Positions 9,145 through 18,906 are shown, counted from the stretch's first letter. The stretch: DNA of 64,000 nt from Cupriavidus necator N-1 (GCF_000219215.1 NC_015723.1:682001-746000); one strand, 5' to 3'. Made by a program: numbers and translations. The notes: generated from the letters alone by a model not told the origin.

Positions 9145-10326
9145 TCAGCCGGGCACAGCCTCTCCCCGCAATCCCCGCATCCGATACTCTCCCGGCGCCA
9201 CGCCGGTCCATTTCTTGAAGGCCCGGTGGAACGTGCTCGGCTCGGAGAAGCCAAGCCGCAGCGCCACGTCCTGCAGCGTCATGCCGGGGCGCTCCATCAT
9301 GCCGATGGCCACGTCGCGGCGCAGGCTGTCCTTGATGCTCTGGTAGCCGCTGCCCTCGTCGCGCAGCCGGCGGCGCAGCGTCTGGGGCGTGAGCCGCAGC
9401 ACCTGCGCCATCTGTTCCAGCGACGGCAGTTCGTCATCCAGGTGGGAACGCAAGTGCTGCCGGATACGCTCGGCCAGGCAGCTGTTGTCGCGGTAGCGGA
9501 TCAGCAGGTTGCGCGGCGTCTCGCGCAGGAACGCGCGCAGGCTGGCGGCGTCCTGCATCACCGGCAGGCGCAGGCTGGCGGCATCGAAATGCAACACGGA
9601 GACAGGCTGCCCGTAATGCACCGCGGTCTTGAAGACGCGCTCGGTCTCTGGGCCGCCCTGCGACGGCGCGGCGCTCAGGTCGACCCGCGCCAGCGGGATA
9701 TGGCTGGCGACCAGCCAGCTGAGCAGTGCGTAGGCATGGAACACGAAAGTCGATTCGGCAAAGCTGCGGCAGGCCGAGGCCGGCGCGCGCGGATGCAGCA
9801 CCACTGAGGCGGTCTTGCCGTCGGCGCTGACATGCAGGCGTGGCGCGAAGGCGTCGATATGCAGCCGGTACAGGCGCAGCCCGGCGCGGATGGCGTCTTC
9901 CAGCGTGGCGCAATGGATCAGATTGCGGCACGCCTGCGCAAACACGCCCGGGGTCACGGGCCGGTCCAGCAGCCCCCACAGTTCATCGCGCATGACGCGG
10001 CGTAGCGTGCGGATCAGCGCCGCGTACTGGCCCTGGGTGACGCGCGCATTGGGCGAGGCCAGCAGCGCCGGTGAAATTCCGGCCCGGCGTAGCAGCGCGG
10101 CAATGTCGTGGCCCAGCCGGCGCGGGCCCAGCAGAATGTGATCCACATGCTGGATCGCAATGGTGTGGCGCGCCGAGGCCTGTGGCGCGGCCTGCGCCGG
10201 GGTCGCCGGGGCCTCGGCACAGCCTGGGGCATGGCCGTGCCCGAGCGCCGGCGGCAGTGCGCTGCCGGCGAGGTGCAGCTTGCCTGGCACGGGCGGGCGC
10301 AGCGATGACAGGACAGCGGTATGCAT
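9145..10326 (-). CDS. AraC-family transcriptional regulator
   Basis: The 393-residue protein has an N-terminal sensor region of the arabinose-binding-like type found in OruR/ArgR-like AraC proteins (HIDAFAPRLHVSADG, FVFHAYALLSWLV). A C-terminal double helix-turn-helix follows at ~295-380 (LEQMAQVLRLTPQTLRRRLRDEG ... LQDVALRLGFSEPSTFHRAFKKWTG). I chose the ATG after GAGGAG; another ATG four codons upstream lacks a ribosome site. The gene diverges from the Bug / acyl-CoA ligase operon across 318 bases, so it is the likely regulator of that operon. The effector is not identifiable from sequence. Confidence 0.88.
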   Translation of the reverse strand: MHTAVLSSLRPPVPGKLHLAGSALPPALGHGHAPGCAEAPATPAQAAPQASARHTIAIQHVDHILLGPRRLGHDIAALLRRAGISPALLASPNARVTQGQYAALIRTLRRVMRDELWGLLDRPVTPGVFAQACRNLIHCATLEDAIRAGLRLYRLHIDAFAPRLHVSADGKTASVVLHPRAPASACRSFAESTFVFHAYALLSWLVASHIPLARVDLSAAPSQGGPETERVFKTAVHYGQPVSVLHFDAASLRLPVMQDAASLRAFLRETPRNLLIRYRDNSCLAERIRQHLRSHLDDELPSLEQMAQVLRLTPQTLRRRLRDEGSGYQSIKDSLRRDVAIGMMERPGMTLQDVALRLGFSEPSTFHRAFKKWTGVAPGEYRMRGLRGEAVPG

Positions 10327-10644
10327 GGGTCTCCTCATCACGGTGACGCGTCGGCGCCGGCACCGCGGAACGGCTGGTTCCGCGGGCGTTCCCGGACGTT
10401 TCGCCACATCGTCTCGCCACCTTAGCAAGCCGCGACCGCGCCGCACAATCGGGATTTGCCAAAGGCTGCCTTCCATCTGAGCGATTCGGCCAATCATTTT
10501 GGCCTGTCTGGTCATTGTCCACGCACCGCAGCATCGCGCACTCTGCGGCTGATACCGATACAAGGCCGGCGCACCGGCCCGGACGGGACCAGAAACGGGG
10601 CAAAGACCCGTTCCCGCCTCAGAAAAAGACAATGGAGACAACAC
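10327..10644. promoter_or_regulatory. Divergent control region between the AraC gene and the Bug/CoA-ligase operon
   Basis: These 318 bases contain no convincing gene. A perfect interrupted inverted repeat, GGCCAA-N5-TTGGCC, lies at 10488-10504, followed directly by TGTCTGGTCATTGTCC. This is the best operator candidate, although AraC proteins more often bind direct repeats. The ribosome site of the rightward gene is GGAG near 10634. I could not assign -35/-10 boxes with confidence. Confidence 0.4.
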
Positions 10645-11637
10645 ATGCAGGCAGATCGTCGTAGTGCGTTGTGGCGCTTTGGCGCCGGGTTGCTGGCCGT
10701 GGCCGGGGTGCTCGGTGCAGGTGCCGCCTTCGCCCAGGGGCAATTCCCATCGAAGACGGTCCGGCTCGTCGTGCCATACCCGGCCGGCGGCGCCACCGAC
10801 GTGCTGGCGCGTGCCATTGCCGACGGGCTTGGCAAGGCCTGGTCGCGCCCGGTGGTGGTAGAGAACCGCCCCGGCGCGAGCAGCATGATCGGCTCCGAGG
10901 CCGTGGCCCGCGCCGAGCCTGACGGCCATACCGCGTTGCTGACGATCACCACCCTCGTGCAGGCACCCAGCCTGTATGCGAAGCCGCCGGTGGACCCGGT
11001 CAAGGACTTTGCCGCGGTGTCGGAGCTGGGCACCACCAACCTGGTCTTTGCCGTGCACAACTCGGTGCCGGTCACCAGCCTGAAGGAATTCATCGAGCTG
11101 GTCCGCGCCAAGCCCAGGCAGTTCTCCTACGGCTCCTACGGCACCGGCTCAAGCGGCCACCTGTACGGCGAGATCTTCAAGGAGTCCGCCAAGCTGGACA
11201 TGGTCCATGTGTCATACAAGGGTGAGGCGCCGGAGCTGAACGACCTGCTGGGCGGCCAGGTGCCCGCCGCCATCATCTCGGTGATGGGCGCCAAGCCGCA
11301 CAACGCCTCGGGCCGCCTGCGCGCGCTGGCCGTGACCGGCGGCGGCCGCTCGCCGCAGTTGCCGGATGTGCCGACCTTTCGCGAAGCGGGCGTTGCCGGC
11401 ATGGACGGGTTGGGATGGTTCGGCCTGTTCCTGCCTGCCGCCACGCCCCGGGCCATCGTCGACAAGTACTCGGCCGACGTCAATCGCGTCCTGACCCAGC
11501 CGGACATTCGCAAGCGCATGAACGACATGGGCATCGTCCTGACCGGCAGCACGCCGGATGCGTTCGCGCAGACCGTCCAGGCTGACTACGCACGCTGGGG
11601 TAAGGTCATCCGCACCAACAACATCCGCCTGGACTGA
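10645..11637 (+). CDS. Bug-family tripartite tricarboxylate receptor (TctC-like periplasmic binding protein)
   Basis: The 330-residue protein has a cleavable Sec signal (LLAVAGVLGAGAAFAQG). The usual Bug start of the mature protein follows (FPSKTVRLVVPYPAGGATDVLAR), then the ligand-loop motif ENRPGASSMIGSEAVARAEPDGHT and the family C-terminal layout. Bug proteins bind carboxylates such as aromatic acids, tricarboxylates or amino acids, with or without a TctAB permease; no permease gene is nearby. The ATG follows GGAG. It is first in an operon with an acyl-CoA ligase, which suggests that the bound acid is then CoA-activated. Confidence 0.9.
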   Translation: MQADRRSALWRFGAGLLAVAGVLGAGAAFAQGQFPSKTVRLVVPYPAGGATDVLARAIADGLGKAWSRPVVVENRPGASSMIGSEAVARAEPDGHTALLTITTLVQAPSLYAKPPVDPVKDFAAVSELGTTNLVFAVHNSVPVTSLKEFIELVRAKPRQFSYGSYGTGSSGHLYGEIFKESAKLDMVHVSYKGEAPELNDLLGGQVPAAIISVMGAKPHNASGRLRALAVTGGGRSPQLPDVPTFREAGVAGMDGLGWFGLFLPAATPRAIVDKYSADVNRVLTQPDIRKRMNDMGIVLTGSTPDAFAQTVQADYARWGKVIRTNNIRLD

Positions 11638-11671
11638 GTTCTTCCCGACTGACCCGTATCGATTGCTGCAA

Positions 11672-13384
11672 ATGAAGCCTGCTACAAGTACCAATCAGCC
11701 GTTCCGTTCCCCCGCCTGGCCGCCCGGCCTGCCGGCCGCGCTGCATACGCCGCGCACCAGCCTGTTCTACAACGTCGAGGCGGCGGCGCACCGCTATCCG
11801 GACAAGACCGCGATCCAGTATTTCGGCACCGCGATCTCCTACGCCCAGCTGCAGGACGAGATCGAGCGGATGGCGGGCTACCTGCAGCAGGCCTGCGGCA
11901 TCCAGCCGGGCGACCGGGTGCTGCTGTTCAGCCAGAACTGCCCGCAGTTCATCATTGCCTACTACGCGATCCTGCGCGCCGAAGGCGTGGTGGTCCCGGC
12001 CAACCCGATGTGGCTGGAGGTCGAACTTGCCCATGTGGTGCAGGACAGCAGCGCGGTGGCGGCCTTTGCCGGCAGCGAGCTGTACCAGCGCGTGGCGCCG
12101 CTGCACGGCCCGGCGCTGCGCCATGTGATCCTGCACGACTATGCCGGCATGCTGCGCGACGACGGCGGCCTGGCGGTGCCGGCCTGGCTGCGCGAACCGC
12201 TGCCCGCGCCGCAGGCTGCGCCGTCCGGCGCGATGCCGGTGGCCTGGGACGCGGCCAGCGCCGCCGGGCACCGGCCGCTGCCGCACCAGGCCGGCTACGA
12301 CACGCTGTGCATGCTGGCCTATACCTCCGGCACCACCGGACATCCCAAGGGCTGCATGCATAGCCACGGCACGCTGATGACCGCGGCGGCCGGATCGGTG
12401 ATCTGGCGCGGCGCCACACCCGAATCCGTGGTGCTGGCCGTGGCCCCGATGTTCCACCTGCTGGGCATGCAGAACTGCATGAACTCGCCGCTCTACCTGG
12501 GCGCCACCGTGGTGCTGATGCCGCGCTGGGACCGCGCGCTGGCCGCGGACCTGATCGAGCGCTACCGCGTCTCGGTCTGGGGCGCGCCGCCGGCGATGAT
12601 GGTGGACTTCTTCTCCCAGCCGGGCATCGATGCGCGTGACCTGTCGAGCCTGGCCTACGTGGGCGGCGGCGGCGCGGCCATGCCCGAAGCGGTGGCCAAT
12701 ATGCTGCAGGAGCGTTTCGGCCTGCCCTACGTCGAGGCCTACGGCATGACCGAGACCGCGGCCTTCATCCTGTCCAACCCGCGCAACCAGCCCAAGCGCG
12801 AATGCCTGGGCATCGCCACCTTCGGCGTGGACGCGCGCGTGGTCGATCCCGAGACGCTGCAGGAACTGCCCCACGGCGAGACCGGCGAGATCGTGGTCCA
12901 CGGCGGCCAGGTGATGCAGGGCTACTGGCACAACCCGGAAGCCAACGCGGCCACCTTCATCGAGATCGGCGGCAAGCGCTTCCTGCGCACCGGCGACCTC
13001 GGTTTCATGGATGAGGAAGGCTACTTCTTCATGCGCGACCGCCTCAAGCGCATGATCAACGCGTCCGGCTACAAGGTCTGGCCGGCGGAGGTGGAGAACC
13101 TGCTGTACGGGCACCCGGCCATCCACGAAGCCTGCGTGATCGCCGCCCGCGACCAGCGCCGCGGCGAGACCGTCAAGGCCGTCGTGGCGCTGCGCCCGGA
13201 AGCGCGCGGCACGGCCGAAGCCGACCCCGAACGCATCATGGCCTGGTGCCGCGAGCATATGGCCGCGTACAAGGTGCCGCGCATCGTCGACGTGGTCGAT
13301 GCGCTGCCCAAGTCGGCCACCGGCAAGATCCTGTGGCGCGCCTTGCAGGAGCGCGAGATGCAGGCGGACAACCCGAGCGCGTGA
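11672..13384 (+). CDS. AMP-dependent acyl-CoA synthetase (fatty/aryl acid CoA ligase)
   Basis: The 570-residue protein has all the ANL-superfamily landmarks: the P-loop YTSGTTGHPKGCMHSH, the AYGMTET adenine motif, the TGDLGFMDEEGYFFMRDR hinge, and the C-terminal lysine in the PKSATGKILWR motif. It forms an acyl-AMP and then an acyl-CoA from a carboxylic acid. The start is the ATG 35 bases after the upstream Bug stop; its ribosome site is weak, so translational coupling is possible. Between a Bug receptor and beta-oxidation-type enzymes, it is the likely entry enzyme of the pathway. Chain length or aromatic preference cannot be read from sequence. Confidence 0.9.
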   Translation: MKPATSTNQPFRSPAWPPGLPAALHTPRTSLFYNVEAAAHRYPDKTAIQYFGTAISYAQLQDEIERMAGYLQQACGIQPGDRVLLFSQNCPQFIIAYYAILRAEGVVVPANPMWLEVELAHVVQDSSAVAAFAGSELYQRVAPLHGPALRHVILHDYAGMLRDDGGLAVPAWLREPLPAPQAAPSGAMPVAWDAASAAGHRPLPHQAGYDTLCMLAYTSGTTGHPKGCMHSHGTLMTAAAGSVIWRGATPESVVLAVAPMFHLLGMQNCMNSPLYLGATVVLMPRWDRALAADLIERYRVSVWGAPPAMMVDFFSQPGIDARDLSSLAYVGGGGAAMPEAVANMLQERFGLPYVEAYGMTETAAFILSNPRNQPKRECLGIATFGVDARVVDPETLQELPHGETGEIVVHGGQVMQGYWHNPEANAATFIEIGGKRFLRTGDLGFMDEEGYFFMRDRLKRMINASGYKVWPAEVENLLYGHPAIHEACVIAARDQRRGETVKAVVALRPEARGTAEADPERIMAWCREHMAAYKVPRIVDVVDALPKSATGKILWRALQEREMQADNPSA

Positions 13385-13418
13385 CGCCAGCGGCGAATTC
13401 AGCAAAGAGAGAGACAGC

Positions 13419-14402
13419 ATGCAGCAAAGCAGACGCAACTGGCTGGCACAGGCCGGCACCCTGGCCGGCGCGGCCATCCTCGGCGGCGCGGGCAGCGCCT
13501 TCGCGCAGCAGCCGTATCCCGGCAAGCCGATCCGCATGATCGTGCCGTACCCGGCCGGCGGCGGCACCGACACCGTGGGCCGCCTGATCGGCCAGCGCCT
13601 GGCCGAAAGCCTGGGCCAGCCGGTGGTGGTGGAAAACAAGCCCGGCGCCAGCGGCATGCTGGGCAACGACACCGTCGCCAAGGCGCCGGCGGATGGCTAT
13701 ACCATCCTGCTGGCGATCACCGCGCTGATCCAGTCGCCGGCCCTGTACAAGCGCACGCCGTACGACGTGGCCAGGGACTTCACGCCGGTCTCGCTGATCG
13801 CCAAGTCGTCCGATCTGTTCGTGGTGCCCAACCGCGTGCCGGCCAGCAATATGCGCGAGTTCCTGGCGCTGGCCAAGGCCGGCAAGCTCAGCTATGGGTC
13901 CTACGGCAACGGCACCTCGTCGCACCTGCACGGCGAGTTGCTCAAGCAGCAGGCAGGCATCGACCTCGTACACATCCCTTACAAGGGCGCGGCGCCGCTG
14001 ATGAGCGACCTGCTCGGCGGCCAGGTGGACAGCGCCTTTGTCGATGTGACCTCGGCCAACCCGTACCTGGGCAGCAACAAGTTCAAGATCCTCGGCATCA
14101 CCGGCACCCAGCGCTACAAGGCGCTGCCCAATGTGGCGACCTTCACTGAACTGGGCCTGCCGGGGTTCGAGCCCAACGGCTGGTACGGGCTGTTCCTGCC
14201 GGCCAATGCGCCCAAGGATGTGACGGCGAAGCTGGCGGCCGAGACCGCGCGCATCGTGCGCCTGCCCGAAGTGACGCAGAAGCTGGCCGGCATGGGCCTG
14301 CAGCCGGTCGGGTCCACGCCGCAGGAACTGGCAGCCGTGGTCACCGGCGACACCCCCAAGTGGGCCAGGATCGTGCGAGACGCCAATATCCAGCTCGACT
14401 GA
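13419..14402 (+). CDS. Bug-family periplasmic receptor with twin-arginine-like signal
   Basis: The 327-residue protein begins MQQSRRNWLAQAG, which fits a Tat-type signal (S-R-R-x-W-L), followed by a hydrophobic stretch and AFAQQ cleavage. The mature part has the Bug motifs PYPGKPIRMIVPYPAGGGTDTVGRL and ENKPGASGMLGNDTVAKAPADGYT. A second Bug receptor in one operon is common in Cupriavidus and Bordetella, and the two may have different ligands. The ATG follows AGAGAGACAGC. It lies between the CoA ligase and the enoyl-CoA hydratase genes. Confidence 0.9.
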   Translation: MQQSRRNWLAQAGTLAGAAILGGAGSAFAQQPYPGKPIRMIVPYPAGGGTDTVGRLIGQRLAESLGQPVVVENKPGASGMLGNDTVAKAPADGYTILLAITALIQSPALYKRTPYDVARDFTPVSLIAKSSDLFVVPNRVPASNMREFLALAKAGKLSYGSYGNGTSSHLHGELLKQQAGIDLVHIPYKGAAPLMSDLLGGQVDSAFVDVTSANPYLGSNKFKILGITGTQRYKALPNVATFTELGLPGFEPNGWYGLFLPANAPKDVTAKLAAETARIVRLPEVTQKLAGMGLQPVGSTPQELAAVVTGDTPKWARIVRDANIQLD

Positions 14403-14426
14403 AACCCGCCCCCCTGGAGCCCACCG

Positions 14427-15206
14427 ATGGAAACCATCCGCTTTGCCGTCGAGGACGGCGTCGCGACGCTGACGCTGGACTCGCCGGCACGCAAGAACGC
14501 GCTGTCCTTGCCGATGCGCGACGAGATCGGCGAAGTGATTCGCCGGGTACGCGCCGACGACAGCGTGCGCGCGCTGATCCTGACCGCGGCCGGCACCGAT
14601 TTCTCGTCGGGCGGCGACATCAGCTCGATGCAGGTCGAGATCAACGCCGAGCAGGGCCGCAAGCGCCTGCACAAGGTGCACGGCTGGCTGGAAGACCTGA
14701 TCCAGCTCGACGTGCCGGTCATCGCCGCGGTGGACGGCGCGGCCTATGGCGCGGGCTTCAGCCTGGCGCTGACGGCCGACATCATCCTGGCCACGCCGCG
14801 CGCGCGCTTCGGGCTGCCATTCCTGCGCATGGGGCTGATCCCCGACTGTGGCGTGCTCTACACGCTGCCGCGGATGATCGGCCTGCAGCGGGCCAAGGCG
14901 CTGATGTTCTCGATGCGCGAGCTGAACGCCCAGGCCGCGCAAGACCTTGGCATCGTCATGGAAATCGTGCCGGCGGACAGCCTGCAGGAACGCGCGCGGG
15001 CGCTGGCGCAGGCCTTCACCGAGGCCTCGCCGGTGGCGGTGGGCCTGACCAAGCAGGCACTGAACGCCTCGCTGAACCAGGACCTGCACACCATGCTGGC
15101 GATGGAGGCGGACGGGCAGGGCATTGCCTTCTCGACCGCCTATCGCCGCGAGGCTGCCGACCGCTTCATGGCCAAGCAGCCGCTGCGCTACCGCTGGCCG
15201 GACTGA
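14427..15206 (+). CDS. Enoyl-CoA hydratase/isomerase family protein
   Basis: The 259-residue crotonase-fold protein has oxyanion-hole segments FSSGGDIS and DGAAYGAGFSLAL. The catalytic strand reads GLIPDCGVLYTLPRMIG, with Asp where classical hydratases have Glu/Gly-Gly. This is closer to PaaG-type isomerase/hydratases, so double-bond isomerization is as likely as hydration. It follows the second Bug gene by 24 bases and precedes an acyl-CoA dehydrogenase, so it should act on the CoA ester made by the upstream ligase. Confidence 0.87.
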   Translation: METIRFAVEDGVATLTLDSPARKNALSLPMRDEIGEVIRRVRADDSVRALILTAAGTDFSSGGDISSMQVEINAEQGRKRLHKVHGWLEDLIQLDVPVIAAVDGAAYGAGFSLALTADIILATPRARFGLPFLRMGLIPDCGVLYTLPRMIGLQRAKALMFSMRELNAQAAQDLGIVMEIVPADSLQERARALAQAFTEASPVAVGLTKQALNASLNQDLHTMLAMEADGQGIAFSTAYRREAADRFMAKQPLRYRWPD

Positions 15207-15332
15207 GCGGCGGCGCCGGTCATGCTGCCCCGCAGCATCCAGCTGCCGTCGTTTACTTATATAGGCGGGCGCCAGCCGGACGGCGTCGCGCGCCTGTTTT
15301 TCCTCTCGTTTACCCTGATATCCGCACACCAT

Positions 15333-16520
15333 ATGGGATCCCACGACCAGCACACGGCGCCCGCCGTACGCCAGACCCCCTGGATGACCGAAGACCTGGG
15401 GATGTTCCAGGAAACCGTGCGTCGCTTCATCGAGCGCGAACTGGCGCCCAACGAGGCCCGCTGGGCCGACCAGGGCTATATCGACCGCGAGGTCTGGCGC
15501 CGCGCCGGCCAGATCGGGCTGCTGTGCGCCAGCATCCCCGAGGAATACGGCGGCGGTGGCGGCACCTTTGCCCACGAGGCCGTCATCACCCAGGAAATGT
15601 CGCGCGCCGTCTGCACCAGCCTTGGCAATAATGTGCACAGCGGCATCGTGGCACATTACCTGCTCAACTACGGCACGGAAGCGCAGAAGAAGAAATGGCT
15701 GCCGCAAATGGCCAGCGGCGAAATGGTGGCGGCCATTGCCATGTCGGAACCTGGCGCCGGTTCTGACCTCAAAGCGATACGCACCCGCGCGGTGCGCGAA
15801 CAGACCGAAAACGGGGACTGCTATCGCATAAACGGTGCAAAGACCTTTATCACAAACGGGTATCACGCCGACCTGGTCTGCGTGGTGGCCAAGACCGATC
15901 CGGAAGCCGGTTCGCGCGGCGTGTCGCTGGTCATGGTCGAGACGCGCGACCTGCCGGGCTTCCGTCGTGGGCGCATTCTCGAGAAGATCGGGCAGAAAGG
16001 GCAGGACACCGCCGAGCTCTTCTTCGACGACGTGCTGGTGCCGTGCGCCAACCTGCTGGGCACGCAGGAAGGGCAGGGTTTCTACCAGCTTATGCAGCAA
16101 CTGCCGCAAGAGCGCATGATCATTGCGCTCGGTGCCGTGGCGACCATGCAGCGCGCCATCGAGCTGACCACCGAATACGTGCGCCAGCGCAAGGTGTTCG
16201 GCCAGCCGCTGGCCGATCTGCAGAACACACGCTTCAAGCTGGCGGAGTGCAAGACGGTCGCCACCATTGCCGCGACCTTTGTCGACGATTGCATGCTGCG
16301 CCTGATGGACGGCAAGCTCGACGCTGCCACGGCCGCCATGGCCAAGTGGTGGTGCACGCAGCAGAACTGCCAGGTCATCGACGAGTGCCTGCAGTTGCAC
16401 GGCGGCTACGGCTACATGCTTGAATACCCGATCGCGCGTATGTATGCGAACGCACGCGTGAGCAAGATCTTCGGCGGCTCCAACGAGATCATGAAGGAGC
16501 TGGTCGCGCGCACGCTTTGA
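15333..16520 (+). CDS. Acyl-CoA dehydrogenase
   Basis: The 395-residue flavoprotein (from the chosen start) has family motifs EEYGGGGGTFAHEAV, the FAD-contact region AIAMSEPGAGSDL, and a C-terminal GGYGYMLEYPIARMYANARVSKI segment leading to GGSNEIMKEL. It would introduce an alpha,beta double bond into the acyl-CoA. The start is uncertain: an in-frame ATG lies 37 codons earlier and another (MTEDLGMF) lies later, and none has a strong ribosome site. It is the last gene of the operon beginning at 10645, separated from the hydratase by ~126 bases. Confidence 0.86.
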   Translation: MGSHDQHTAPAVRQTPWMTEDLGMFQETVRRFIERELAPNEARWADQGYIDREVWRRAGQIGLLCASIPEEYGGGGGTFAHEAVITQEMSRAVCTSLGNNVHSGIVAHYLLNYGTEAQKKKWLPQMASGEMVAAIAMSEPGAGSDLKAIRTRAVREQTENGDCYRINGAKTFITNGYHADLVCVVAKTDPEAGSRGVSLVMVETRDLPGFRRGRILEKIGQKGQDTAELFFDDVLVPCANLLGTQEGQGFYQLMQQLPQERMIIALGAVATMQRAIELTTEYVRQRKVFGQPLADLQNTRFKLAECKTVATIAATFVDDCMLRLMDGKLDAATAAMAKWWCTQQNCQVIDECLQLHGGYGYMLEYPIARMYANARVSKIFGGSNEIMKELVARTL

Positions 16521-16946
16521 TGCGTCCGCTATCAGCAATGTCCGCGTGCTAGTGCGTGCAAACGCGTAAGAAAATGCGGAAAAACGAAAGCCGTCACCAG
16601 TGCCGGCCTTCGTGCGTATGGTTACAAAACCGGATGTGCACGGATGGCGGGAAAGGTGTAAGGTGTTTCACAAGCATGGTCAATGGCCCGTCGCGTGCGG
16701 GGGCAAGGCCCGAGCGGAAATCCAGCCAAAAGCTGAAGCGAAACATGCAGCAAATGCAGCAACGAAACAGCCGTTGCATCGATGCAAGATTCGTCAACTC
16801 GGACTCCACCATCGCCGTTATTTGACTATGATGAAGTAAAGACTTCGCAACATGACAGGTCGCCAGGCCGGGGTGGTGTGCCGCGAACGTTGCGCGAAGC
16901 CTTAGGGGTAGCACGCCTCGGACGTGAACTCTGACGGGAGTGAGGT
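16521..16946. promoter_or_regulatory. Leader/promoter region of the prkA operon
   Basis: These 426 bases hold no convincing gene. A perfect 14-base palindrome TTGCATCGATGCAA occurs near 16774-16787. Upstream, TGGCCCGTCGCGTGC (16684-16698) resembles a sigma-54 -24/-12 element, with the invariant GG and GC twelve bases apart but two mismatches elsewhere. Nearer the gene, CTATGAT at 16826-16832 resembles a stress-sigma -10 box. yeaG operons in enterobacteria are known to be stress-controlled, but which element works here is unproven. Confidence 0.35.
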
Positions 16947-18869
16947 ATGGACATTTTTGGCCATTACGCTACGCGCTTCGAAGCTCGCAAGGAAGAGGAA
17001 TACAGCATCCAGGAGTACCTGGAGATCTGCAAGAAGGATCCGACTGCCTACGCGACTGCTGCTGAGCGCATGCTTGCCGCCATCGGCCAGCCTGAGTTGG
17101 TGGATACCCACCACGACCCCAGGCTGTCCCGCCTGTTCTTCAACAAGGTCATCCGCATCTATCCGGCCTTCCGCGACTTCTACGGCATGGAGGACACGAT
17201 CGAACAGATCGTCTCGTTCTTCAAGCACGCGGCGCAGGGCCTGGAAGAGCGCAAGCAGATCCTCTACCTGCTCGGGCCCCCGGGCGGTGGCAAGTCCTCG
17301 CTCGCTGAAAAGCTCAAGGCGCTGATGGAGGAGATCCCCATCTACGCGCTCAAGGGTTCGCCGATCCATGAATCGCCGCTGGGGCTGTTCGCGCCAGAGG
17401 AAGACGGCAAGATCCTGGAAGAGGACTACGGCATTCCGCTCCGGTATCTGAACACCATTGCCTCGCCCTGGGCGGTCAAGCGCCTGCACGAGTTCAACGG
17501 CGATATCACCAGGTTCCGGGTGGTCAAGCTGCGCCCTTCGGTGCTGTCGCAGATTGCGATCTCGAAGACCGAGCCTGGCGACGAAAACAACCAGGATATT
17601 TCCTCGCTGGTCGGCAAGGTCGACATCCGCAAGCTGGAAGATTTTCCGCAGGACGATCCGGACGCCTACTCGTATTCCGGCGGGCTCTGCCTGGCCAACC
17701 GCGGCCTGCTTGAGTTCGTTGAAATGTTCAAGGCGCCGATCAAGGTCCTGCACCCGCTGCTGACGGCAACGCAGGAAGGCAACTACAAGGGCACCGAGGG
17801 CTTCGGCGCGATCCCGTTCGATGGCATCGTCCTGGCGCACTCGAACGAGGCGGAGTGGACGACCTTCAAGGCGGACAAGAACAACGAGGCTTTCCTGGAC
17901 CGGATCTATATCGTCAAGGTGCCGTACGTGCTGCGAGTGTCCGACGAGGTGAAGATCTACGACAAGCTGCTGCGCAGCAGTTCGCTGTCGGCCGCGCCGT
18001 GCGCGCCCAACACGCTGAAGATGATGGCGCAGTTCGCGGTGCTCACCCGCATCAAGGAGCCCGAGAACTCCAATGTCTTCTCGAAGATGCGCGTCTATGA
18101 CGGCGAGAGCCTGAAGGACGTGGATCCGAAAGCGAAGTCGTACCAGGAGTACCGCGACTACGCCGGCATCGACGAAGGCATGAACGGGCTGTCGACGCGC
18201 TTTGCGTTCAAGGTCCTGTCCAAGGTCTTCAACTTCGACAACACCGAAGTGGCGGCCAACCCGGTGCACCTGCTGTATGTGCTCGAACAGCAGATCGAGC
18301 GCGAGCAGTTCCCGCCGGAGCAGGAATCCAAGCTGCTGTCTTACATCAAGGAGTACCTGACCACGCCGTTCGTGGAGTTCATCGGCAAGGAGATCCAGAC
18401 TGCCTACCTGGAGTCGTATTCGGAGTATGGGCAGAACATCTTCGACCGCTATGTGGTGTTCGCCGACCTGTGGATCCAGGACCAGGAGTACCGTGATCCC
18501 AACACCGGCGAGATCCTCGACCGCAACGCGCTGAACGACGAGCTTGAGAAGGTGGAGAAGCCCGCGGGTATCTCGAACCCGAAGGACTTCCGCAACGAGA
18601 TCGTCAACTTCGTGCTGCGGGCACGGGCCAACAACAGTGGCAAGAATCCGGTCTGGACCAGCTATGAAAAGCTGCGGATGGTGATCGAGAAGCGCATGTT
18701 CTCCACTACGGAGGACCTGCTGCCGGTGATCTCGTTCAACGCCAAGTCTTCGCGCGAAGACCAGGACAAGCACGAGAACTTCGTCAACCGCATGGTCGAG
18801 AAGGGGTACACGCCCAAGCAAGTGAGACTTCTGGTGGAGTGGTATCTGCGCGTAAGAAAGTCATCGTAA
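16947..18869 (+). CDS. prkA: PrkA-type serine protein kinase (YeaG)
   Basis: The 640-residue protein has the PrkA AAA+ domain, with Walker A GPPGGGKS at residues 110-117, and the C-terminal PrkA domain. The product begins MDIFGHYATRFEARKEEEYS and is about the length of E. coli YeaG. Family members autophosphorylate and take part in starvation and nitrogen-stress responses; recent work also suggests protease-like activity in some. It forms a tight operon with yeaH (37 bases downstream) and spoVR, a highly conserved trio. The ATG is preceded by a GAGTGAGG ribosome site. Confidence 0.95.
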   Translation: MDIFGHYATRFEARKEEEYSIQEYLEICKKDPTAYATAAERMLAAIGQPELVDTHHDPRLSRLFFNKVIRIYPAFRDFYGMEDTIEQIVSFFKHAAQGLEERKQILYLLGPPGGGKSSLAEKLKALMEEIPIYALKGSPIHESPLGLFAPEEDGKILEEDYGIPLRYLNTIASPWAVKRLHEFNGDITRFRVVKLRPSVLSQIAISKTEPGDENNQDISSLVGKVDIRKLEDFPQDDPDAYSYSGGLCLANRGLLEFVEMFKAPIKVLHPLLTATQEGNYKGTEGFGAIPFDGIVLAHSNEAEWTTFKADKNNEAFLDRIYIVKVPYVLRVSDEVKIYDKLLRSSSLSAAPCAPNTLKMMAQFAVLTRIKEPENSNVFSKMRVYDGESLKDVDPKAKSYQEYRDYAGIDEGMNGLSTRFAFKVLSKVFNFDNTEVAANPVHLLYVLEQQIEREQFPPEQESKLLSYIKEYLTTPFVEFIGKEIQTAYLESYSEYGQNIFDRYVVFADLWIQDQEYRDPNTGEILDRNALNDELEKVEKPAGISNPKDFRNEIVNFVLRARANNSGKNPVWTSYEKLRMVIEKRMFSTTEDLLPVISFNAKSSREDQDKHENFVNRMVEKGYTPKQVRLLVEWYLRVRKSS

Positions 18870-18906
18870 CGGCGCCGCGGAACAGGTCTCTCAACGAGGG
18901 CAACTT

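Noticed and set aside
13236..16538. An 1100-codon open frame on the reverse strand
   Set aside because: It lies opposite four well-supported genes (CoA ligase end, Bug, hydratase, acyl-CoA dehydrogenase). It is the usual GC-rich antisense artefact and shows no domain motifs.
16556..16839. Small open frames in the gap before prkA
   Set aside because: They have basic, low-complexity translations with no motif, in a region that carries promoter-like signals.
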